A DNA stretch of 64,000 nt from Promethearchaeota archaeon. Its GTDB lineage: Archaea > Asgardarchaeota > Lokiarchaeia > Sigyniarchaeales > Promethearchaeaceae. The stretch covers positions 62,001 to 126,000 of the forward strand of contig JAFGBS010000027.1 of the NCBI GenBank assembly GCA_016933055.1, read 5' to 3'. Position 1 is the stretch's first letter. Each line of letters begins with the position of its first letter. A model generated the notes under the pieces. That model was not told the DNA's origin. It worked only from the letters and a program-made list of their open reading frames with translations, and searched no databases. A program made the translations under genes and the position numbers. Positions 17,868 through 26,386 of the stretch are shown here, piece by piece.

Positions 17868-19336
17868 CCGCAATAGAACGAGAAATTAAGAAAATTCAAG
17901 AACCTGCAATGATTACACAAACTTTTGACGAGAAAAAGAAACATAGGTATAACAAAATCCATGTTTCTATCATTGTGTTTATTGGCATTCAAGTTTTGTT
18001 TCTGATCACGTTTTCCGAGCCATTTTCTCTATTTTGGGGGAACCATCCACTATTTAACATTTATAATGATGATATAATTAATCGATCCGCTCGGATTGTT
18101 ATGATTTATCACTCCTTGGCTAATCCTTTCGTTGTGGCAAACACTTTCTGGATTATGGAGTATTTTGATGTCAGAGAAAGATTTATCCCATGGTTGAAAT
18201 GGAGTTTAATCCCCGGTGCATATCTTTCTGGGTTATGTGGATTAATTTTTGCCTATACGCGTTTGAGAATTTTCCATGAATTATTTTATATCGGATTGGG
18301 CTTGATTTTCTTAGGTGGATGCATTTTTATCGTTGCAGCATTTCCGATCGCTGGAAAATTCCCCGATCCTAAGAAAGTGCCAAAGGATTCACTTCTTCAT
18401 GGATGGAGTTTAGAAAATTACTCCCTTGTGATTCTAGCAATTTGTGTTTTAGTATCCACTGTTTATGCTGGATTAGCTGCAATTGAGAATTTTACAGGAA
18501 CTATTACCGGATTGATGCGCGAAACTGATGCCTTTTTAGCTGAAGAAGTTGTAAAGATCTTACATCACGATTGGGTGGAAAAATTCGTCGTTTCTCATCT
18601 TCACATCCAATTATCTCTGAGTTCTGCCATGGTTGTAATGATAGGTTATCGCACAGCCCGAGTTAAAGGGATAGCATATAAGATCATCCTTTGGGCAAAT
18701 CCAGTAGGGGTATTGGTAATTTCATACGGGGCTTGGGTACTCAATCATTACATGATCTGGGCTGGTGCAGGTATTTTAATTCTCAATACGACTTGGATGG
18801 CGATACAAGGTTGGATAAACATCGCTAAAGATCATTATCAGACAAAAGGAATAGATATTAAAAGTTTGCGAGTTAGGAAGCGAATTTTGGGAATATTCAA
18901 AGATTCTGTGAAGTTCGCATTGTATTTTATCTATTTATATGCTCAAATTGTTGTTACAATCTGTGGAATCATCGTGGGTTTACAGACAAGAGAAGTCTAC
19001 CGAACACACGAGTATGTACAAGTCGAATACGACTTTAACGTGGGTCACTGGCATTTATTAGCAGTTTTGATTGCAACTTTACTCTTATTAACCGCCATTG
19101 ATCACTTCAGACATACTAAAGGTGTATTAAGAGATTTAGCTGGGTGGTTCTTAGGGATTGGGGGGTTCATTGCCTTCTCAGGTGCCAATTGGTACATGAT
19201 GCGGGATCCCGCCGTAAATAAATTTCCTTCCATGTATACAACATTTGTAGGAGTTTGGATCTTAACTCTAGGTTTTCTATTCGGCATCCTGACAATTATC
19301 ATAAACTATCGGAAAAACAGGAGGAATGAGAAATAA
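17864..19336 (+). CDS. Polytopic protein with HxH pairs, haem-copper-oxidase-like
   Basis: The 490 residues form about twelve helices. His occur where they could bind haem or metal: H83 in the second helix (YHSLANPF), H234/H235, the pair H245/H247 (SHLHIQLSL), H295, and the pair H395/H397 (VGHWHLLAV) with H414 and H417. The HxH pairs recall the HxH of helix X in haem-copper oxidases (for example HVHLGALGW in CcoN). I do not see the helix VI Tyr/Glu motif, so this is a resemblance, not an assignment. The start overlaps the previous stop (ATGA), with AGGAGG at 17851-17856. A CtaB-like gene in the same operon supports a haem protein. Confidence 0.55.
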   Translation: MTAIEREIKKIQEPAMITQTFDEKKKHRYNKIHVSIIVFIGIQVLFLITFSEPFSLFWGNHPLFNIYNDDIINRSARIVMIYHSLANPFVVANTFWIMEYFDVRERFIPWLKWSLIPGAYLSGLCGLIFAYTRLRIFHELFYIGLGLIFLGGCIFIVAAFPIAGKFPDPKKVPKDSLLHGWSLENYSLVILAICVLVSTVYAGLAAIENFTGTITGLMRETDAFLAEEVVKILHHDWVEKFVVSHLHIQLSLSSAMVVMIGYRTARVKGIAYKIILWANPVGVLVISYGAWVLNHYMIWAGAGILILNTTWMAIQGWINIAKDHYQTKGIDIKSLRVRKRILGIFKDSVKFALYFIYLYAQIVVTICGIIVGLQTREVYRTHEYVQVEYDFNVGHWHLLAVLIATLLLLTAIDHFRHTKGVLRDLAGWFLGIGGFIAFSGANWYMMRDPAVNKFPSMYTTFVGVWILTLGFLFGILTIIINYRKNRRNEK

Positions 19337-20136
19337 TGGCAACCTGGGTTGAAATGGGTGATTTATCTAAGATGCATCTAATCCTAACATGTATATTTAT
19401 GATAGGGTTATTCATACTCATACTTTTAATCGATTATTTCAAGTTTCAGAAGAAGAAAGGGCTGATATGGACCTTTATTGGCATTCTGATTGTCATAGGC
19501 GGGACAGTTTTAGGATTAAGTCTTGTTGAACCCATAATTCTACTTATAGCTGCAGAGGCGACAACACGATTAGTAATAATTGTATTAGGAATCTGCACGG
19601 CTTTTATAATGATAATCTCGTTCCTTACTATCATCATCTTAGAAAATATCCAAGGTATCCCAACGAAAAAGACTGTATATTCTATTCTGTTCACAGCCAT
19701 TGCTTTGATGGGAGTAATATTTATAGTAACAGTTGTTCTGGTTACATGGTTTTTGCCTCCCACAAGTGAAAACCTCCATTTAGGTTCTATCATTGGATTA
19801 CCCGCATTATTCATGCTTTCGGTTGGAACAATTGTGGTAATTTTTGACGAACCGAAGTTAGTAATATATCATGGTCTAACTGCAGGTGGTTCATGGATAT
19901 TGACATTTATGAATGTAATATCTCTATTTTCATTGACTCTGGAACAAATGAATTCCTATTCAGGATGGATCCACGCTACTCATATTCTTTTTGGCGGTAT
20001 CGGTCTGATTAGCGGATTTCTAAGTGCTTTGTTTGGAATTTCGGGTCAGCGAAAGTATGCAAAATTAACCGGATACGTTACATTGGGTTGTTGGTGGACA
20101 GCGTATTTCATCAGCCAATTCATAGTGGGTATTTGA
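19336..20136 (+). CDS. Seven-helix membrane protein with candidate haem His
   Basis: The 266 residues contain about seven helices. His in or near membrane segments are H179 (IYHGLTAGGSW), H213 and H216 (WIHATHILFGG). The last part, GQRKYAKLTGYVTLGCWW, resembles the R.HR.TG....W pattern of DUF420/cytochrome b561-like proteins, though the usual His is absent there. It could be a haem b subunit or an assembly factor. The ATG overlaps the previous TAA by one base, and AGGAGGA lies ten bases ahead, so translation is coupled to the preceding gene. Confidence 0.55.
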   Translation: MATWVEMGDLSKMHLILTCIFMIGLFILILLIDYFKFQKKKGLIWTFIGILIVIGGTVLGLSLVEPIILLIAAEATTRLVIIVLGICTAFIMIISFLTIIILENIQGIPTKKTVYSILFTAIALMGVIFIVTVVLVTWFLPPTSENLHLGSIIGLPALFMLSVGTIVVIFDEPKLVIYHGLTAGGSWILTFMNVISLFSLTLEQMNSYSGWIHATHILFGGIGLISGFLSALFGISGQRKYAKLTGYVTLGCWWTAYFISQFIVGI

Positions 20137-20145
20137 GGAGGATTG

Positions 20146-21606
20146 ATGCAAATGACGAAAGAATGTATAACAAAAAAAATAGAAAAGCTCACAGCTGAAT
20201 TAGGTGAAGTGGTATCTCCTTTACATGTGACTACTGATCCCTATGAAATTGAAGCGGCCACTGGGGATTTATCAATTCTACCTAAGTATCATTATAAATT
20301 TAAAGAAGAACATATTGCCACGCATGTTGTTCGACCGAAAGATACAGAAGAACTTGCTAAAGTTATGAAGATCTGTAAGAACTATGATCAAAATGTGACA
20401 GTAAGGGCAGCTGGAACTTCGTGTTATTCCTCCAGTACCCCAACAAAAGGTGGGGTAGTAATCGATGTCCGTCGTATGAATAAAATCCATGAAATTGATG
20501 AGGAGAAGAAGATCGTTAAATGCGGTGCAGGAATTTCTTGGATTCGGCTCATTAGCTCGCTTCGGGCTAAAGGTTTAGCTCCTAAATGCTATCCTACCAG
20601 CTATAAATCCTCGTGTTTATCTGGATTCGTTCTCACCAGCGGTAAAGCGGGAATTGGGACCGTAAAATACGGACCTATGTTCGATGCATTAATCGCAATC
20701 AAACTGGTTAAACCGGATGGTTCTATAGTTAGAATTACAAAAACCAGAGGTGGAGAAATCACTTTAAACGATGTAGTGGGATCTTTTGGAATATTAGGTG
20801 CAGTTGCAGAAGTAGAAATGAAAGTTACTACCCTAAAACCTTCAATGGAATTTGCTGGATATGGATTTAACACGATGCCAGAAGCAATGGAATTCTACAA
20901 TGCTGCTAAAAATAATCCCGTAGATAAGCCATTTTTCCTTTCACTTAGTGATCACAAATTCGAAGAACTGTCTCATGTAACAATTCCTGCTCGGGATTTC
21001 TTTGTCTATGTCGTGTTCTATGATGAGCTTGAAAAAACCGGAAAAGCCATCGCAAATTTGACAGAAAAAGCAAAGAACTCAAACGGATTAGCAATTGATC
21101 ACTGGTATTTGGAGGAAAAATGGCGGGATATTGCAGAAACAGAACTGAATCTCGGTCGTCTGTGTAATAATCCAATTTTCCAAGAATATTGGATTGCTGA
21201 TGAACGAATTCCCCAATTTTATGAAACATATGCACCCATAGTAAAGGATGATAAATATCGAAATGCTTTTTATATGATTGCAGGAGCGAATGGAAAAAGC
21301 CGAATCAAGTTATTTGGGTTGTCTGATATTGAGAATTCCTTGGAATTCTTCGGAATTAAAGCGAACTTCAATTTGATGGCTCAAAAATCCTATAAAATGG
21401 GTGATGGGATTTACACCGTGGGTGTTGTAAACACATTCTACCAACTTCTATTCAATATGGAGCGCGTAAAATACATGCGAAAATTGAAAAATTCGGTGGA
21501 TCCAGATGACCGCATTAACTCGTATCGTATCACAAAAACAAAAATGCGCTTGTGGCGTGTAAAACTACTTTTCTTTATAGGAAAATTGCTATATAGGTGG
21601 GCATAA
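20146..21606 (+). CDS. FAD-linked oxidase, GlcD/lactate dehydrogenase-like
   Basis: This PCMH-type flavoprotein is about 486 residues long. The FAD-binding part (about 55-235) has RPKDTEELAKVMKICK, TVRAAGTSC and GVVIDVRRMN, then VKCGAGISW and the SGFVLTSGKAGIGTVKYG segment, and a C-terminal cap follows. Relatives oxidise D-2-hydroxyacids such as lactate or glycolate and give electrons to an iron-sulfur partner. The next gene is exactly such a partner. The C-terminus is basic and ends in a hydrophobic stretch (LLFFIGKLLYRWA) that may dock on the membrane. ATG 20146 is four bases after GAGGAGG; ATG 20152 is an equal alternative. Confidence 0.8.
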   Translation: MQMTKECITKKIEKLTAELGEVVSPLHVTTDPYEIEAATGDLSILPKYHYKFKEEHIATHVVRPKDTEELAKVMKICKNYDQNVTVRAAGTSCYSSSTPTKGGVVIDVRRMNKIHEIDEEKKIVKCGAGISWIRLISSLRAKGLAPKCYPTSYKSSCLSGFVLTSGKAGIGTVKYGPMFDALIAIKLVKPDGSIVRITKTRGGEITLNDVVGSFGILGAVAEVEMKVTTLKPSMEFAGYGFNTMPEAMEFYNAAKNNPVDKPFFLSLSDHKFEELSHVTIPARDFFVYVVFYDELEKTGKAIANLTEKAKNSNGLAIDHWYLEEKWRDIAETELNLGRLCNNPIFQEYWIADERIPQFYETYAPIVKDDKYRNAFYMIAGANGKSRIKLFGLSDIENSLEFFGIKANFNLMAQKSYKMGDGIYTVGVVNTFYQLLFNMERVKYMRKLKNSVDPDDRINSYRITKTKMRLWRVKLLFFIGKLLYRWA

Positions 21607-21622
21607 TGACGGGGATGATAAA

Positions 21623-22987
21623 ATGACAGAAAAAAAATCAAAAAACGTAATTACAACGGGTCCTCCCGCTGCAGGTATATATTCACCCAATCAACAAAAT
21701 TTGATAAGACCTATTACAACAGAAGATGTGACGCAAGATTATTTACGCTGTGTCAATTGCGGGTATTGTCGAGATGTTTGTAGGGTATATAATATTACAT
21801 TCTCAGAAAGGGATTATGCTGGTGGACGTAACAGAGTTCTCAAGTCCTTAGCAAAGAAAGAAGTTCTATTTAATCCGTTAACCATTCAAGACTTAGTCTT
21901 TAAATGCATGTTGTGTGGTGCATGTAGAGAAGTATGTCCGGTAGGTATAGATACTCTTCATGTATTTCGCTCATTCCGCGTGCGGGCAGTAAATGCAGGA
22001 GTAATCCCCGAGAAGCTAGCTAAAGTTCGGGACTCTATTATAGAATTTGCCAATCCCTTTATGGAGGAGGGTACGCATCGTCACGATTGGTGTCAAGGGA
22101 ATGCTTGTAATGAGGGATATGTAGCATGGGAGAAAGGAGTAGAATTATATCGCAAGATCGAATCAGGAGAACTCAAACCGAAAGATGTTGATCCAAATTT
22201 AGTTGCGTACTTTATTGGTTGTACAAGCGCTTACAGAAACAATGAACTCTCAAGTGCAACATGTCGTGTATTAGATGCAATGGGGGTGAACTTCATTGTA
22301 ATTCCTGAAGAGAAGTGTTGTGGCTCAGTTCTATTTAGAACAGGCGTGGATGATGTAGCGACCAAACTGATGAAGTACAACATTGATTTAATACGTAAGG
22401 TTGGAATTAAGGAAGTGATCTTTTCTTGCGCGGGATGTTTCTCGACATTTTCAAACGAGTATGTGGAATATACTAACAACAATTTGGGATTTAAGCTCTC
22501 TCATGTAACTCAATTCATACCTAGATTCGCAAAAGAACACAACTTTTACTTTAAGTATAATCTTCGCCCAAAAGAGGATCCTCTTATTATTACCTTCCAT
22601 GATCCATGCCATCTGGCGAGATATACCAATGTTTATGAAGAACCAAGAGAGTTAATTAGCATGATAGAAGGTATTCGGCTTGTAGAAATGCAATATATTA
22701 AAAAAATGAATCACTGTTGCGGAGCTGGTGGGGGAGTTCGAGCTCTATACGGTGACATAGCAACTAATATCGCAGATTCTCGATTAGATGAAACAGTAGA
22801 ATGTTGGGACCAAATCAATGAAGACAGATTACTCGAAGCCGTTGAAACAAAAGCAGAATCCTTAGTATCAGCTTGCGTTTTCTGCAAGAATAACCTAAGT
22901 AATGCTGCCTCGCAATTTAAACCAGATTTACCAGTTCATGATATTCTACAAATACTTGAGAACTGTAAAGTCGTACGTATAGCATAG
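21623..22987 (+). CDS. HdrD/GlcF-like iron-sulfur protein with two CCG domains
   Basis: The 454 residues begin with two [4Fe-4S] ferredoxin motifs (CVNCGYCRDVCRVYN and CMLCGACREVCPVGID). Two cysteine-rich CCG domains follow: GCTSAYR, EEKCCGSVLF and SCAGC in the first, HDPCHLARY, NHCCGAGGG and ACVFCKNN in the second. CCG domains bind cubane or non-cubane clusters in heterodisulfide reductase D and in glycolate/lactate oxidases. With the flavoprotein just upstream (16 bases) it should pass electrons between a 2-hydroxyacid-type substrate and a membrane acceptor. The second-gene polytopic proteins are obvious candidate acceptors. Confidence 0.85.
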   Translation: MTEKKSKNVITTGPPAAGIYSPNQQNLIRPITTEDVTQDYLRCVNCGYCRDVCRVYNITFSERDYAGGRNRVLKSLAKKEVLFNPLTIQDLVFKCMLCGACREVCPVGIDTLHVFRSFRVRAVNAGVIPEKLAKVRDSIIEFANPFMEEGTHRHDWCQGNACNEGYVAWEKGVELYRKIESGELKPKDVDPNLVAYFIGCTSAYRNNELSSATCRVLDAMGVNFIVIPEEKCCGSVLFRTGVDDVATKLMKYNIDLIRKVGIKEVIFSCAGCFSTFSNEYVEYTNNNLGFKLSHVTQFIPRFAKEHNFYFKYNLRPKEDPLIITFHDPCHLARYTNVYEEPRELISMIEGIRLVEMQYIKKMNHCCGAGGGVRALYGDIATNIADSRLDETVECWDQINEDRLLEAVETKAESLVSACVFCKNNLSNAASQFKPDLPVHDILQILENCKVVRIA

Positions 22988-23002
22988 AAATAGGAAAATG
23001 CA

Positions 23003-23884
23003 ATGAGTTTCAAAAAACTGCTAATTGACTACCACGAGTTGATCAAGTCAAAACAAACTCTCTTACTACTGGCAACATGCATCTTTGCATATTTAATGAC
23101 GGTTGTTCCAATGGAAGGGCGTTTTGATTGGTTGGAATTAATTCTATTGTCTTTTTCCACATTCATAGCGATCTCAGGAGCAACTATATTGAATATGTAT
23201 ATCGATCGGGATATTGATGCGAAAATGGAACGAACTAAAAACCGCCCATTACCAAGTGGAGAGATGAATCCCAATTTCGCTCTAATTAATGGTATCATTT
23301 TCACGGTGTTGGGATTAGCTTTAACGATATTTCTATGGAATTGGATAACATGCATGGTGATCTTCGTGGGATTTTTTGTTGATTTCGTCATATATAGTAT
23401 TTGGTTGAAACGAAAAACAAAATATAGTATTCTTTTTGGGGGGATTGCAGGAGGATTACCCGCCGTTGCAGGAAGAGTTCAAGCTATCGGTAATATCGAC
23501 TTGATTGCAATTCTTTTAATGTTTTTCATAGTAACTTGGATCCCTGTGCATATATTAACTCTTTCGTTAATACCGCAAAATCTGGAGGGATATAAAAATG
23601 CGGGTGTTCCTATGTGGCCAGTTGTAAGTTCTGAACAACAGACGATGAGGGTTATAGCTGGAAGTGCACTTGTAAATGCGGTTATTATGGGGGTAACTGC
23701 AATTTTGATGCAAATTCATTGGATTGTTGGAATAATTATTGGAGCTTGTTGTGCTATTATGATTATTCTAGTATTGATGAATTTAATCAAACCTACTCAA
23801 AAACTCACATTTACGATATTTAAATTTGCTTCAGCATTTATGTTATTAGGATTTGTATTGTTATATATTGGAGCGGTAGTATAA
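23003..23884 (+). CDS. ctaB: Haem O synthase-like protohaem prenyltransferase (UbiA family)
   Basis: The 293 residues have nine hydrophobic helices and both Asp-rich regions of the UbiA superfamily: NMYIDRDIDAKMERTKNRPL at 64-83, and the CtaB-type WLKRKT...GGIAGGLPAVAGR...WIPVHILTLSL...YKNAGVPMWPVVSSEQQT region. This second region is specific to haem O synthases rather than quinone or lipid prenyltransferases. CtaB adds a farnesyl (or longer) group to haem B, making haem O for haem-copper oxidases. No conventional oxidase genes are visible in the window, so the likely recipient is the polytopic protein at 17864-19336. The 15-base gap indicates the same operon. Confidence 0.8.
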   Translation: MSFKKLLIDYHELIKSKQTLLLLATCIFAYLMTVVPMEGRFDWLELILLSFSTFIAISGATILNMYIDRDIDAKMERTKNRPLPSGEMNPNFALINGIIFTVLGLALTIFLWNWITCMVIFVGFFVDFVIYSIWLKRKTKYSILFGGIAGGLPAVAGRVQAIGNIDLIAILLMFFIVTWIPVHILTLSLIPQNLEGYKNAGVPMWPVVSSEQQTMRVIAGSALVNAVIMGVTAILMQIHWIVGIIIGACCAIMIILVLMNLIKPTQKLTFTIFKFASAFMLLGFVLLYIGAVV

Positions 23885-23918
23885 GAACAAAAAGGAAAAG
23901 AAAATGGAGGAATAAACA

Positions 23919-24659
23919 ATGGTAGAAAACTTGGAAGAAATCCACAAAACGACAACAATTATCAGTACACGGGTAAATTTCTCCGTACCAAAAAAAAGAT
24001 GGCTTGCGACCTATAGCATGAAATATCCTCAATTGCAATTCGAAATCCTTTCTTTATTATCTATCTCGAAAGATCAAGGGAATTGTTTACTCCATATCAA
24101 AGGATCGAAGGTAATTTCATTTTTCAAAGAATTCAGCAAAGAATATGATCCAAAAAAATATCAGTTAATTCTTGAGGAAAAAGGAGAGTTGTTAATGAAC
24201 ATTATTTTTGACTCTCCTTGGGTCATTTGGTCAATAGTAGAACCTCAAGTCATTATTTTATATCCAATTGAAATCCAGAATGGAAAAATCACTATTGAGT
24301 TGATTGCCCCAATTCGGAAAATTGAAGAAATATTTCGAAAACCGAAATGGTCAAAACTAAACTTAAAATTTACTGTAGCTAAGAAATACTGCGGAGCCCC
24401 TAGTTTGAATAAACATCAAAAAAATATTCTGGATAAGGCCGTGGAATATGGTTTGTTCGACATTCCTCGAGTTAACTCCCTAACAGATGCGGTTAAGATG
24501 TTGGAGAATGAAACGGGGAAAAAAATTTCAGTTTCTGCATTATCTGAAAATATCAGAAGAATTACCAAAAAATTAGCAGAATGCTATATTAATTGCCGCG
24601 ATACGAATGAAGTAGAATTAGATCTTTTATTAGAACTGAATAAAATCGAAAAAGGATGA
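23919..24659 (+). CDS. Bacterio-opsin-activator-like HTH regulator
   Basis: The 246 residues end in an HTH_10 domain: LNKHQKNILDKAVEYGLFDIPR, then a VSALSENIRRITKKL recognition region (about 165-230). The preceding half is a beta-rich domain of about 150 residues of the type found with HTH_10 in archaea, which may sense a ligand. GGAGG lies eight bases before the ATG, and the stop overlaps the next start (ATGA). As it is embedded in the operon, local autoregulation is likely. The inverted repeat at 16998-17020 is a possible site. Confidence 0.8.
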   Translation: MVENLEEIHKTTTIISTRVNFSVPKKRWLATYSMKYPQLQFEILSLLSISKDQGNCLLHIKGSKVISFFKEFSKEYDPKKYQLILEEKGELLMNIIFDSPWVIWSIVEPQVIILYPIEIQNGKITIELIAPIRKIEEIFRKPKWSKLNLKFTVAKKYCGAPSLNKHQKNILDKAVEYGLFDIPRVNSLTDAVKMLENETGKKISVSALSENIRRITKKLAECYINCRDTNEVELDLLLELNKIEKG

Positions 24660-25483
24660 ATATTATGGTTTTAAACGTATTTCCAGAAAATTTGGCATGG
24701 CTTTGGGATATTATAGCTATGATTATTGCCACAGTCACGTTATTGTTGGTTGTAAAAATAAACGGTAAAATTGAAAAAAGTGGAAAACTTCCTTCATTTA
24801 TTACACGGAAGATCATACATATCGTCGTAGCACCAATCTTTCTGTTAACATGGTTCCTTTATACTTGCACAACAGTAAGCCGATATATTGCAATGATCGT
24901 CCCGTTTCTTTTTATTGTCCAGTTTATTGCAATCGGAACAGGTTTTTTGAAAGATGATGATTCGGTTAGGTCCATGTCGAGAACTGGAGACCCAAAAGAA
25001 TTGTTACAAGGGACTCTATACTACTCAATTATAATCCTACTTGTTACAGTAGTTTGGTTTTATGTTCCCGCATCCGCATTGAATTATGCTACATTAAAAG
25101 GAAATCCTACTGCATTCGTAATAATCGGCTGTTTGGCAGGAGGGGATGGTCTTGCTGACATCTTTGGTCGTATATATGGAAAAAAGAAATTTGGAATCGG
25201 TGGGGCTAAAAAATCGTTTGCTGGAGCAGTTGGCATGTTTTTTGGCTCTTTCATATTCAGCATCGGACTGATAGCTATATTCTCGATTGAAGTAGGGAAT
25301 TTTGAAGTAGTGACTTTGATGCTTCCAGTATTTATTATTTCAGTGGTAGCAACCATCGTAGAGTTTTTCTCCCCCCCAAAGATCGATAACATAACAATAC
25401 CTGTTGCTGTAATCATCGTCATTGTGTTATTGTTCTACTTAACCCCTTTATGGCCTTTTGATTTGATAACGATTATAGCCTAA
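24656..25483 (+). CDS. Dolichol/phytol kinase-like CTP-dependent membrane kinase
   Basis: The 275 residues form about seven helices with the signature of the SEC59/VTE5/DGK1 group: TRKIIHI near 53, GGDGLADIFGRIYGKKK near 163-179, KKSFAGAVGMFFGS, and PPKIDNITIPV at the C-terminal end. Members phosphorylate prenols such as dolichol or phytol using CTP. The gene overlaps the HTH gene and is followed after 28 bases by an isopentenyl-phosphate-kinase-like gene. Together they could turn a prenol into its diphosphate. CDP-lipid synthesis is a less likely alternative. Confidence 0.75.
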   Translation: MNIMVLNVFPENLAWLWDIIAMIIATVTLLLVVKINGKIEKSGKLPSFITRKIIHIVVAPIFLLTWFLYTCTTVSRYIAMIVPFLFIVQFIAIGTGFLKDDDSVRSMSRTGDPKELLQGTLYYSIIILLVTVVWFYVPASALNYATLKGNPTAFVIIGCLAGGDGLADIFGRIYGKKKFGIGGAKKSFAGAVGMFFGSFIFSIGLIAIFSIEVGNFEVVTLMLPVFIISVVATIVEFFSPPKIDNITIPVAVIIVIVLLFYLTPLWPFDLITIIA

Positions 25484-25511
25484 ATAAATAAAACGATGAG
25501 AACTTGAGGAA

Positions 25512-26333
25512 ATGAAACGAAAATTAACTATTATAAAACTTGGTGGATCCCTTCTTACCGATAAATCTGTACCATACACCGCAAAAACCGACACTATCTC
25601 CTCTGTTGGTAAAGAATTGAAGGAGTGTTTAGAGTCAGGACTAATCGAAGATTTGATTATAATCCATGGAGTCGGTTCCTTTGGACATATCCCAGTTCTT
25701 AAACATAAATTACATCTTGGATTACAAAATGAAGAACAGTTAATTGCGATGTCCCGAACTCAACACGAAATTAATCAATTTCGTTTGAAATTGACTGAAA
25801 TTTTTATAGAAAATGGGCTACCAGTTAATTTGTTGCATGCTTCCTCATTTTGTGTTAGTAAGAAAATGAAGATCTCTGAAAATTTCACAAATTCGGTTAA
25901 AGGATATATGTCTATTGGGATGATCCCTCTAATTGGAGGAGATATGTTATATGATTCAAAGATGGGATTCAGTGTAGGAAGTGGAGATCAATTTATGGTA
26001 TTATTTGCAAAGAAATTTTCTGCAGATAATTTGATTTTTGTTTCCGATGTCGATGGAGTATTTACATCAGATCCTAAAAACAATCCCAATGCTCAAATTC
26101 TTTCCTCTATTAAAATTAAAGATTTAGGAGAACTAATTAAAAAAACCGTTAGTTCCCCGTTAAATGACGTTAGCGGAGCAATGAAAGGGAAATTAAGAGC
26201 AATATACTCTCTTAAAAGCGAGATCAATAATGGCAAAAATGTGTGTCTATTATCAATGAATACCTATGGAAAATTAAAATCACTACTGTCTGCTGTACAA
26301 CCTTCACCATCTCATACCAGATTTGTTAAATGA
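25512..26333 (+). CDS. ipk: Isopentenyl phosphate kinase family protein
   Basis: This 273-residue amino-acid-kinase-fold protein has the nucleotide loop KLGGSLLTDK (K9 onward). It also has the isopentenyl-phosphate-kinase signature HGVGSFGH with the catalytic His at H59, and the GGDM and SDVDGVFTSDP segments. IPK makes isopentenyl diphosphate in the archaeal mevalonate pathway and can also accept dimethylallyl and longer prenyl phosphates. Here the partner gene is a prenol kinase rather than mevalonate genes, which favours a salvage role, but the general pathway function is not excluded. It is the last gene of the operon. Confidence 0.85.
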   Translation: MKRKLTIIKLGGSLLTDKSVPYTAKTDTISSVGKELKECLESGLIEDLIIIHGVGSFGHIPVLKHKLHLGLQNEEQLIAMSRTQHEINQFRLKLTEIFIENGLPVNLLHASSFCVSKKMKISENFTNSVKGYMSIGMIPLIGGDMLYDSKMGFSVGSGDQFMVLFAKKFSADNLIFVSDVDGVFTSDPKNNPNAQILSSIKIKDLGELIKKTVSSPLNDVSGAMKGKLRAIYSLKSEINNGKNVCLLSMNTYGKLKSLLSAVQPSPSHTRFVK

Positions 26334-26386
26334 TTCTATAATAAAAAAAATATTTGAAATTTATTCAGTTTTTTCTTCTAGAGCTT

